This document shows, piece by piece, positions 55,208 to 64,000 of a DNA stretch of 64,000 bases. The stretch is from assembly GCA_017311315.1 (NCBI GenBank), contig CM029650.1:24555675-24619674 (forward strand). The letters run 5' to 3'. Below the pieces are notes generated by a model. The model was not told where the DNA came from. It saw only the letters and a program-made list of their open reading frames with translations, and made no database searches. Position numbers and translations under genes: made by a program. The stretch's first letter is position 1; the number at the start of each line of letters is the position of its first letter. This stretch comes from Dendrocalamus latiflorus. Lineage: Eukaryota; Streptophyta; Magnoliopsida; Poales; Poaceae.

Positions 55208-56980
55208 GGAGTCAGAAATCAGCCGCGCGAGCACAACCTATGAGAAAAGCTAGTTATCTTGTGAAGAAAGCCGGCAAAGAAAGCGGAAGCGCTCCCGCTG
55301 CATCTTCCGCTGCTGCCCCCGGGAGGAGCTAATCCCGGGGGCGGCCACCTCTTCCCGGCCGCCGAAGCCGTCGCTCACGTGCCGTCGTCGCCCGCACCAG
55401 CGCTCATGCCCGTCGTCGTCCTCATCGCCAGATCGGGCCGCCGAACGCTGCCTCCACCCGAGCCGCCTCTTCTTGCGCATCCGCCGCCGGATCCGGCGAC
55501 CCCGCACCAGATCCGGCCACCTCCACTCCGGATCTGGCCGTCGCCGGACTGGCACCGCGCGGATCTGGCCGCCTTTGGGCCAGATCCGGTCGTCTCCGGC
55601 CGCCTCCCGCCCGGATCCGCCCGCTCCTCCTTGGCGCCGTCCCGGATATGGCCCTCACCGCTCGGATCCAGCCTCGTCGCCCCGCGCCGGCCTCTGCTCC
55701 CGGCTCCTCTCCGGACGTCTTCGCCGCCTCCGGGCCCGTTCCGGCTAGATCCGGCCGCCGCGCCTCAGATTCGGCCTCCCCCGCCTGGATCTATGCTGGC
55801 CTCGCCCCGCCCGGAGCTGGCCGCGCCGTCGCCTGAGCGCCTCCCGGTCGCCGCGCTTGCGCCGCTGCCTCCCGGCCGCCGCGCCCGCGCCGCTGCCTTC
55901 GGGAGCCGCGGCCGCTCCATCGTCTCCGTGCCTGTGCCTCCACGCCCGCGCCGCCGTCTCCCGGCTTCGCCCGCCGTGCCGCGCCCACCCGCGTCGGCTT
56001 CTCCCTCCAGCTTCTTTCTCCGCCAGCAGAGAGAGACGGGAGAGCGCGTGAAGCCGCCTCGCCGGCGCTGTCACGACGAGGAGGAAGGTGCAGAAGGACT
56101 AGGGCCTCGAGCACTCCGAGTTTGTGGACTCCGTCGCGCAGGCGTTCTTCGACATGGAGAATGGCAACCAGGAGCTCAAGAACGACCTCAAGGTCCTCTT
56201 CATCAGCTCCGAGTTCCAGTTGGTTGCGGCCAGGAGCAAGAAGGCAGTGGTGATCCACGTGCCGTTCAGGCTCCGTAAGGCGTTCAGGAAGATTTGTGCC
56301 AGCCCTTCCGTTGTATTGCTGTAGGTTTGATCTGTGGCTCATGTCCCTGGATCTGCTCAGTGGTGGCGCTTAGACGTCGCTTAGTGGTCTCTACAGTGGC
56401 GGACGTTGCAGGAAGCGGCTCGTCGTGGAGCTCAAGGGTGGCTATGCTATGGCCTTGAGGCGTGTAGGGCCCCGGAGTGTTGGTGGCGGTCTATTTTGTG
56501 TGTGGGTAGTACGTGGGGTGCTGTGGAGGTGCTGGCGAAAGCCTTGCCGGTGATCTTACCGGTCTCGACATCAATGATGCCTTCGGGCGCCATTATCCTT
56601 CCTGGAGGTGTGTCGTGGCACTACGTAGCTCTCATGTGTACTGATCTCCAGGTGAAAGCCTTGCCTCGGTGAGGCGGGCGGCGTCGGTGACTCTCGTCGC
56701 CTTCTTGGAGACGTCGTCTCGGAGGTCCATCTTCACGCAAAGCAGACCGAAGTTTGGGTGGCTCGGTCGGATGAGGTTAAGGGCTTGGTTGTAAGCAAGG
56801 ACGGAGCAAAAGTGCTGAAGCTTAACCTTTCTAGTTCTTTTCGTAGTTCTTAAGCTATCTTTCATGTTGTTTTATGTACCTCAGTTTTGAGGCTTTGAGT
56901 CTAAGAGCTCGTGTAACTTTTGGCTATGTATATCCTTCGTGGATATAGAGGCCGGATTTTATATCCTTTATCAAAAAAAA
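55208..56980 (+). mobile_element. Chimeric retroposon with eS7 fragment, 16-bp target duplication, poly(A)
   Basis: It is flanked by perfect 16-bp direct repeats aagggaaacctttgct (55192-55207 and 56981-56996) and ends in a run of a's, the signature of LINE-type target-primed reverse transcription. From 5' to 3': a GC-rich leader with repeated gatccggccgcc words (55260-56070), a piece of the gene for 40S ribosomal protein eS7 (56079-56300), then about 680 bp ending tcgtggatatagaggccgga, like a grass LINE 3' end. The uninterrupted target is visible at 52908-52935. The leader is open in several frames (one of 299 codons), but I see no known domain in it. Confidence 0.88.
56079..56300 (+). pseudogene. 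40S ribosomal protein S7 (eS7) fragment
   Basis: The plus frame reads RRKVQKD*GLEHSEF, VDSVAQAFFDMENGNQELKN, DLKVLFISSEFQ, KKAVVIHVPFRLRKAFRKI, matching roughly residues 5-75 of plant eS7 (about 190 aa in full), a component of the small ribosomal subunit. There is a stop near the start of the fragment and an abrupt loss of similarity after FRKIC. The match continues without an intron across the region, consistent with capture from mRNA. It cannot make a working S7. Confidence 0.88.
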
Positions 56981-56997
56981 AAGGGAAACCTTTGCTT

Positions 56998-57003
56998 TAT
57001 AAA
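56998..57003 (+). promoter_or_regulatory. TATA box of BLE2-like copy E
   Basis: tataaa in gctttataaagcgg, two bases after the retroposon's target duplication and 146 bp before the ATG. The retroposon therefore separates the TATA and leader from all upstream sequence of the ancestral promoter. Confidence 0.6.
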
Positions 57004-57148
57004 GCGGACAAGTTGATTCCCAACTGGCCTGGGGAGCACTGCTCCAGTCTCTTGAACATAAAGGACTAAAGGGCTGCAAGCATGGCCAGAAGCACCTAGC
57101 CATCCGTCGGTCACTCGGTCGGCTCGTGTTGCCTTGTTCAGAGGAATT

Positions 57149-57423
57149 ATGGCTGACGACCACAGAGACACGGTAGGGCGGGTGGGCAAGGGAGGATCCA
57201 GCAGGCAAAAAACATGGCAAGAAGAGATGGCCGCCAGGAGGCCAGAAGAATGGCTGATCAACGACTACGCGGTGGTTCAAGCAACCATAGGGAAGGTCGT
57301 CACCGGCCTGGCGTACCTGGCTCTGACGTGGTCGACGGTAGTCCTCCTCGGCGGCTTCATCGGCGTGATACGGATCAAGGACTTCTGGGCTCTCACGGTC
57401 ATCAGCGGCGTACTTGCATCCAC
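57149..57423 (+). pseudogene. BLE2-like copy E, exon 1 only
   Basis: ATG in gaggaattatggctgacg gives 91 codons (MADDHRDTVGRVGKGGS ... TWQEEMAARRPEEWLINDYA ... VVTGLAYLALTWSTVVLLGG), then the donor gtaaga in phase 2, exactly as in copy A. It includes the first membrane segment. Intron 1 follows to about 58450, but no exon 2 is found before or after the CACTA element in this window. The exon itself is undamaged, so transcripts reading into intron 1 are possible. It could also be an intact gene whose remaining exons lie beyond the window, but the sequence after 62831 shows no sign of them. Confidence 0.8.
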
Positions 57424-58715
57424 GTAAGATTCCCTCAACCATCTCGTATTCTTTTACCACGTTACGTAGGCTCACATTGCCGAGATGCAACATGAATGGA
57501 AATAAGATAGTATCATAATGATGATAATTCTACGCATAGAATCCTTAGTATCAGATAGGATTATAGTGGAATCGTGATCCTGATAACAAATTATATTAGC
57601 ATATAAAATTTAATATTACCCATTGCTAGTTTAAGTTGCACTAGTTTAATTTGCGTTGTTTTGTTGTTTACATGTTGTTCTAAGGTAAGAAAAATATTAT
57701 CTTTGATATATTGCATTTTTAGATTATTAGTTTATTAAAAATAATTAAATAATTTTCAAAAATCAACTTTAATTCAATATAACACGAATAAGTGTACTCA
57801 AATTACAAAATTAAATTAATAAAATCTACTATAGACTTGTATATTTAGAAATATAATTCAATTTTTATATAAAATATATACGTTTTAAAATTTTGATAAT
57901 ATCGTAATTCTGTGATCCGATCCTGTTAGACGAAAAATGATCTTACCTGAGATCGCGATCCGGACAACCTTACCTAGAAGACCTCGTGTCAATCCTACCC
58001 GATTAAAGAAGAGAAGCTTGCTCAAATTATTCTTCTCTATCTATCTATGTAGTTGATGGCCTATTAGAAGTAGAAGTTGCTCCCGTGCAATCTTTTTGGT
58101 AAAGATTGCAATCAGGTTGATAATAACCAAACTAAGTATTCTGTTAGAAATGTTTTTAAATGGATACTATTATCTGTTTGATCATGGCTTGCTATATGAA
58201 ATGAAGTGGATTTTGAAAATAAAAATGGAACAGGATGGTCAAACTAGACCCGCTAGAGGAATGAGTTTTCAATAGTATAGTTTGGGCTCCTACTGTATGG
58301 CACCCTTAGGACAATCTATTTGAGTGGAGGATAGGTAGATCGTGGAGGGAACAGGCTAGCATTTCCTGAGTTAATCAGAGAAAGAAAATAATAGCAAGAA
58401 ATTCCCACCTAAGTAGACATACAAAATTAAGACAAATTGGATTGTTTGTATCCGAGAAGAACAAGGAGCCAATTTTTTTTTCAAAAGAATAATGAGTTGA
58501 GAGGAAACAATACATGGACACATATCGGAGCTAGAATTGAATTCCGAACATATGTAAAACCAACTGTCAAATTAAATTAAATTCAGATTTAAAAATGTAA
58601 TCTGTTGGATATATATAACAAAAAATATTTTAACTATAGTTTCGAGTTTTTCATAACTAAAACATTTAAAATTTAAATCCAAAATTATATCTTTTCACAT
58701 TAAAGATGCAACATT
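57424..58715 (+). other. Intron 1 of copy E
   Basis: 57965-58440 matches intron 1 of copies A and D. 57480-57960 is AT-rich sequence not seen in the others and may be an insertion. Nothing coding is present. The intron is interrupted at 58716 by the CACTA element. Confidence 0.7.
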
Positions 58716-59189
58716 CACTATTACAGAAAAGGTCATCACAGACGGTTACAAAACGTCATCACAGACGGATTTGTGAACCGTCTGAATTTATGAGTCAGTG
58801 ATAATACGAGGTCATCACAGATGGTTCAAAAACCGTCTGTGATATATCACCTATCACAGACGGTTTTTAATTAAAAACCGTCTGTGCTATTCCTTTCTAC
58901 CCCTAAATCTTTTCCTGTTTATTGGCTAGCCTCAGGAAATGCTAGCCATGCCCTCTGAAACAAGCAGATATACATACAATTTCTGACAAACATACAACAT
59001 CCAATTCACATACAAACATACGACATCCAATTCACATCGCCGGTCATTTGATGAATATAAAACATCCATTTGACAAACATAAAACATCAATTTCGCAAAT
59101 CAATTAATTGAAATGAAATAACATATCCATTTACAAATATACAATTACAAAAGATGTACGTTGCATTTCCACTTAGATGGTAACATTGC

Positions 59190-59397
59190 ATTTTTTATTG
59201 CTCTATCACTCCGGAATCGAGGTCTCGTGAAAGAAACAGAGCCATAATCAACGAACTTTGTCAGGCTGTACAAGCAATACTTGGATGGTGCATGATTGCC
59301 ATTCAAGTATTGCTTGTACAGCTTGACAAAGTTCGTTGATTATGCACTGTTCCTTTCACGAGACCTCAATTCCGGAGTGATAAGAGCAATAAAAAAT
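59190..59397. repeat. Long near-perfect inverted repeat (99-bp arms, 10-bp loop)
   Basis: Left arm 59190-59288, right arm 59299-59397, about six to eight mismatches by eye including a 1-bp indel. RNA from either strand would fold into one long hairpin. It looks like an inverted duplication of one short piece of sequence, perhaps a captured exon. The right arm is continuous with 59398-59520; the left arm is flanked by unrelated AT-rich sequence. Confidence 0.93.
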
Positions 59398-60540
59398 CAT
59401 AGTGCGCAGTGGAACCTTCCAGCTGGGTTTATGACGTTAGCCACCAGAAAGTACGCCATCTCTCCTCAAATGTGTGAAAGGTCGGGCTGTTTCAATGCAG
59501 TTGACAGGATGAACGCAGCCTGTCGATAGGAATATCAATGTGCGAGGAAGGAGAGGGACCCCAGATACATCGACCTGTGTGATGGTAAATCGGCCCTCAG
59601 GCTTCTTCGATAGCCCTCTTCCTTGGCGTCTTGATTTTGAAGCGAACGCCTCCGGCGATGGTGTTGAAGATGCGCGGATGACATTTTGCTTAATTTGTGG
59701 GTCTATTAGAATAAGATAAGAAAGTGCCATACCATAAGATAAGAAAGTGCAATATCTATCTATTTCGCTCAATATAGGCGATTACAATACATATATATGT
59801 GTACATACATACATATACATATATATACCTACATATATACATATATAATGGTAGCAATATGAATCAATAAGCAACAAGCATCAATAATAGAATCAGTAAC
59901 ATTCTAAACATGAATATGTATGACAATGTAAAGGCATGTATCAATTAAGACTAGCAACAAGCTCAAGTTTTAATTGATTAATTTGTGCTCTCAAATTGTA
60001 GGGTTGCACAAGATTAATCTTAGCCGTCCCGCTACTAAATCATATACTCTTCCTTGATTGGTTATGCCAAATAATAAACTCGGTCTTTTGAGCTCTAGAT
60101 ACAAACTCTACAATCTCAAGATTAAAGTATATTCAGCATGCATGTATTCAGATTGCAGTATTCAAAAAAGCAAGACCAACTAAATTAACTTTGCTCAATA
60201 ATTTATGTTTCAACTTAACAAAATTCCCAACATATCAACATATGAATATGCTAATATCTGAAACAGCATGAACCGAAAGTCACAAGCATATATATCAAAG
60301 TATAGAGACTGCTTTCCAGAGTCACAAGACAACAATGACAGCTATTAGAGCTCAATGACCGATTGAACCAATCTCAGTATATGATATTTGTTATCATCGA
60401 GCAACCAAATATCCCATAAGCAATCTATGTTTCCCAGTGCCAGGTAATGTAAAGAAGATTAACAAACTTGCACAGCCCACACAGATTGCATACAAAAATC
60501 ACAGACTCACTCACAAGACCGGTGATATTCAAAATCACCA

Positions 60541-60740
60541 GAAGAACAGGGGCTAGGGGAGGCAGCGGTGACGACGGGCTTGGGGAGGCGGCGGCGACGA
60601 CAGGCTCGGGGAGGCGGCCAGCGAGGGCTCGGGGAGGCGGCCGGCGAGGGCTCGAGGGAGGCGGCGGCGACAACTCGAGGGAAGCGGCCGGGGAGGGCTC
60701 GAGGGAGGCGGCGACGAGGGCTCGAGGAGGCAGATCGGGA
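60541..60740. repeat. GC-rich tandem repetition inside CACTA
   Basis: Repeated ggctcggggaggcggc / gctcgagggaggcggc units, about eight copies with 20-33 bp spacing. The minus strand has a 114-codon Pro/Ser-rich open frame starting near a TATA (tatatata, about 60790), possibly a leader of the inner element's second gene. Confidence 0.65.
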
Positions 60741-60804
60741 TTTAGATGTAGAATAACTGCAGAATACACGGAAAAACCCTAGCCAGAGGGTATATATAGG
60801 GGAT

Positions 60805-61025
60805 TATTACAGACGGTTCTACACTTAGAACCGTCTGTGATATCAATATCACAGACGGTTATAAGTTTAGAACCGTCTGTGATAAGCCTACTATCATAGA
60901 CGGTTCTATGTTTAGAACCGTCTGAGATAGTAGGCTTATCACAGAGACGGTTCTAACACTTAGAACCGTCTGTGATATTGATATCACATACGGTTCTAAG
61001 TGTAGAACCATCTGTGATAAGCCTA
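60805..61025. repeat. Array of inverted CACTA subterminal repeats
   Basis: At least five hairpin-like units of the form acggttctaa ... ttagaaccgt(ctgtgat) in alternating orientation, within 220 bp. They sit in the middle of the element rather than at an end. Confidence 0.85.
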
Positions 61026-61206
61026 TGCCCGACTGTAGTCATTCATGACAATTCACATATACATATAAGTATCGACAGCAAAATATACTTTCGCTTTATA
61101 AACAACCAAGGAGGAAGTTTATAGATGCAGAGAGTCACGGGCTATGTGCTATGTCGGCTGCTCATGCTACTGAAATGATTCATTCCATCTGTACTCAGTC
61201 CAAACC

Positions 61207-62161
61207 TTATATTTCTTGGTTCTGCACCGAAGTCTGCAAAACTCTATCAATGTTTCTCCACTGCGCGGACTCAGCAAGGTGTCTTAGCATTTCATCCTTC
61301 TTGCGCTCCTCCGAGTGCCAACGCAGCAGTTTTGCCTGTTTTGGATTTGCAAAAAACCTTTTCAAACGGGGAATTATAGGAAAATAACATGCCACCTTAG
61401 CAGGAGGTCCTTTCTTCGCCTCTGTTCCCTCGCCATCATCTGATTGATTGTTACGTTTGTATCGGGATGCGTTACACCGGACATACATGCATGTTTACAT
61501 ACTCTTTATGGTAGAGGATACAGTCGTTCGGACAGGCATGTATTCTTTCTACTTCCATTCCCAACAGACAAAGAACATTCTTGGCTTTATACGTGGTTTT
61601 AGGCAACTCATTTCCCTCCGGAAGCATGTCCGCTAAAAGACCTAGCAGCGCCGTGAAACTCTTGTCGGACCAACCGTTGCTTGCCTTCAATTTCAACAGT
61701 TCAAGCACGGCCGACAACCTCGTGTACTTGCAGCACGTGAACAAAAGTTTTTCCGAGTCCTCCATCAAGCCCCGGAATTTAACATACTCTCTCTCATCAT
61801 AGTTCTCGTCTACATCGCGAAGCATCTGATCCAGATTATCATCATGCAACCTATCCGAATCCGAACCACAATCGACATCATCCGGCGGCATGTCATTCAC
61901 TTCACCGGCGATGTCATCCGGCGGCATTTGATCATTGACTTCGCCATGACTGGTCCAACACATATAACCCTTTTTGAAACCCCTCCCAATCAAGTGCGCT
62001 TCAATTTTCCCTCGGTTCTTAAACATCTTTAAATTCTCGCAGTCAGTGCATGGACAGTACATATATTCCACCCCCTTATTCAACATATCCTCCTCGGCAG
62101 CTCTTGTAAAAGCAGACACGCCATTAATGTACTCTTCACTCACACGGCTCGTGGCATACAT
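61207..62161 (-). pseudogene. CACTA TNP2-like transposase, N-terminal third, frameshifted
   Basis: From ATG 62161: EEYINGVSAFTRAAEED, the Transpos_assoc zinc region (YMYCPCTDCENLKMF, GRGFKKGYMCWTSHGE), an Asp-rich stretch (PPDDVDCGSDSDRLHDDN), then KASNGWSDKSFTALLGLLAD, LPKTTYKAKNVLCLLGME, and ACPNDCILYHKEY. Near 61475-61488 the frame shifts and continues CNASRYKRNNQ ... FPIIPRLKRFF ... LLRWHSEER to a stop at 61207. The catalytic Transposase_21 part that should follow is missing. It cannot transpose on its own. Confidence 0.88.
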
Positions 62162-62831
62162 TCAGCTTCGGTCCTACGTTACGTACATATATAACAACTT
62201 TTTACGTACATATATAACAACTTAGTATTAAAAATTAAATTAACTAATTATTACTACATATATACCGGCCACATGTATTATATTGAGGCTTAATTTGCTA
62301 CCTCAATTCATATTATAAACACAACAGCTATTATATAACCAATAATTTTGCAAACCATCTTCAATTAAAAACACTCACCAATTACTTAGATCTAAATTGT
62401 AATGCATGCAAAGAAAAAAATAAAATTCATTACTAACCATATCTAGAGCAACCAGGAAAGTATAAATCTTCAAAGCTCAATATCTGCCTCCTCCCACCAA
62501 ATTAACTAGCCTGAAATCGCCAAGCTTGCCTCCTAAGCGAAAGAGTAAAGCACCAGCTAGATCTGGATCGAAATGAAGACAGATGCGGTCTGAGCAGCGC
62601 AATAAATGCCTACTGCCATTATCATAGACGGTTTTTAATACAGACCGTATGTGATACTAAATTATCACAGATGGTTCATAGTTAAGAACCGTCTGTGATA
62701 CTCGTTTTCTCCGACGCCGCCAACACAGACGGTGTCCAAATTAAAACGTCTGTGTTAGTGTTTGTCACAGACGGTTTTGTCAAACCGTCTGTGATTGGCC
62801 GTCTAGTATTAGACTTTCTGTAGTAGTAATT

Positions 62832-63270
62832 TAATATTAATAAAAAGCCCATTGAAGACACATAGGATGTGCGGATGCACGGGTTGATGACTAGCCATTC
62901 TAGTTTGCACAGTAGCATTTGATACAAAATATATGGATAAAACTGAAATGTAATTGGTGGTTGTGATGCCATGATTGAACACTAAGAAACAATTTTTGGG
63001 TAATTTTATCCATAGTGAATATTGCTCAAAATTCAGACAATTTTGATATTTTTATGAGTTTTTACATATAGCAAACGAGCTCCAAAAATCACGAAATTTT
63101 ATGTGAAGCCTCCTAATACAGTTATAGTTATTGTGTAATTTTTTTGAAAATTTTATGTGGTCGAATTTGCCACATTAATTCAAGTTAACTTAATCATGAA
63201 TTACGAATATTTCATATTTTTTTATAATTTTATACATTAGGAATTTGTATAATTAAAAGTAATTACAGTA
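62832..63270. other. AT-rich flank of CACTA, nothing recognised
   Basis: No frame, repeat end or BLE2-like exon was found, although this is where the continuation of copy E would be expected. Confidence 0.5.
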
Positions 63271-63393
63271 GTACAAAAAATGCATCACACTGGATGCGAT
63301 ATGGCTTACTTATTGAGTCACTGCTATCTTCTCGTAGCGCTTGCCTGCCCGTACAAAAAATGCATCACACTGGATGCGATATGGCTTACTTAT
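63271..63393 (+). repeat. 43-bp direct repeat with 80-bp period
   Basis: gtacaaaaaatgcatcacac and the next 23 bases occur identically at 63271-63313 and 63351-63393. Confidence 0.95.
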
Positions 63394-64000
63394 CTGAGCA
63401 TGTCCTGTCGGGTACATCAGTCGGTCCGGAGGTTGCGTATCAGGTCGGAGGAGGTATGGGGACCGTTCTATCTGCTGTGGCGGTGGTGGTCCAGTAGGCT
63501 GAGGTACAGTAGGCTGGGTCCGGTAAGGGTCGAAGTTGTCCAGTTGAGACATGCCGAACTGCGAGCCGCTCGTAATAATGTCGTGTACAAAGGACTCTAG
63601 AAATCCCCCTTGTGTTGCGAACGAGCTCTCGCCCTGAAGTGTCCAAACTCCATGTATGCCGAGAGTGCGAGAGTGCTAAGCTTTGCCCTGCGTACGCTGT
63701 AAACCCTGGCACAATGCACTACTCTCTAGAAGCATCTGGGAGGCTCGTGTTGTCATCAGTGGACTCGTCGTCACCCCCATGTTGAATTGGAGGCTGCAAG
63801 ATGAAACGATATTAGTCACAACAAATATTCCGGACGTACAATGCGAATCTCATACCTCCCAAATGTGCAGAAAAGATGAACAACTAGGAGCAACAGTATG
63901 TGTAGGTGGTAAAAGGGATGCATCTCGATGACGGACCTACGGTGGGAGAACACCATGATATTAGTGGAACGCAAGGCGTAATAGGGAAAAAATGTAGGTT
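63394..64000 (-). other. Possible coding remnant, unknown
   Basis: The minus strand gives MSQLDNFDPYRTQPTVPQPT and GPPPPQQIERSPY (63552 downward), a Pro/Gln-rich low-complexity tail, and before it RVYSVRRAKLSTLAVYMEFG in another frame. This style is seen at the C-terminus of some transposon-linked plant proteins, but I cannot name it. The 3' end of the window is otherwise featureless. Confidence 0.3.

Larger units (their letters stand above)
58716..62828 (-). mobile_element. CACTA (En/Spm) element, 4.1 kb, defective, probably composite
   Basis: Left terminus cactattacagaaaaggtc, right terminus gactttctgtagtagta (one change from the expected tagtg), with 3-bp duplication att at 58713-58715 and 62829-62831. 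Both ends carry arrays of the subterminal repeat cacagacggtt/aaccgtctgtga. A TNP2-type transposase start lies on the minus strand near the right end. A third cluster of subterminal repeats at 60805-61025, followed on the minus strand by tatatata and ctagggtttttccg, suggests a second CACTA end inside, so two elements may be nested or fused. A full element would be well over 8 kb. Confidence 0.9.

Noticed and set aside
55379..56278. 299-codon Pro/Arg-rich frame running into the eS7 region
   Set aside because: It crosses the eS7 segment in the wrong frame, and upstream is repeated gatccggccgcc sequence. Treated as the retroposon leader, not a fusion protein.
57149..57495. Copy E as a short stand-alone protein of about 92 aa
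   Set aside because: The frame ends right after a conserved splice donor in the same phase as copy A, so it is exon 1 of a longer gene, not a small protein gene.

Overview
This is a plant nuclear window, almost certainly from a grass. The evidence is plant-specific gene families (a ZmPK1-type lectin receptor kinase with GC-rich 5' coding sequence, and a BLE2-like membrane/ARM-repeat family), GT-AG introns, Ty1/copia and Ty3/gypsy LTR elements, CACTA, hAT and MITE elements, and no bacterial-style operons. A panicoid grass is my best guess from the CACTA terminal motif (ccgtctgtgat), but this is inference.

Layout. 1-6627 is a degenerate copia element on the minus strand, cut by the window edge. 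8433-11870 is the 5' part of a gypsy element (long LTR, primer site, broken gag). 12765-14239 looks like a minus-strand copia LTR. A BAHD acyltransferase scrap lies at 14650-14778. 16250-19990 holds the one apparently intact BLE2-like gene (copy A: three exons, 849 aa predicted). 20305-25363 is MITE, gypsy-LTR and copia-pol debris. 25475-30335 is a 4.86-kb solo LTR with a perfect 5-bp target duplication. 33421-35916 is an intact intronless receptor kinase of 831 aa.

36509-58712 is a decaying array of BLE2-like relatives, all on the plus strand. Copy B is split by a 446-bp solo LTR and by an intact 4.93-kb copia element with apparently identical LTRs. Copy C has frameshifts, a MITE in its intron and a lost 3' end. 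Copy D keeps only intron 1 and a scrap of exon 2. Copy E keeps promoter, exon 1 and intron 1; its promoter is split by a hAT element and by a chimeric retroposon carrying a piece of the eS7 ribosomal protein gene, and downstream it is cut off by a CACTA element (58716-62828). The array looks like birth-and-death evolution: each copy marks an insertion site that can be read against its paralogues, so several insertions can be placed to the base with an empty site in the same window.

The genes most likely to make functional host proteins are BLE2-like copy A and the receptor kinase. The copia element at 38493-43418 has an unbroken 1473-aa gag-pol frame and may be autonomous. I found no rRNA, no convincing tRNA gene and no CRISPR array. 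The nearest thing to something new is the combination of the chimeric LINE-like/eS7 retroposon placed in a gene promoter, the microsatellite-bounded breakpoints of the BLE2-like copies, and a long near-perfect hairpin inside the CACTA element.
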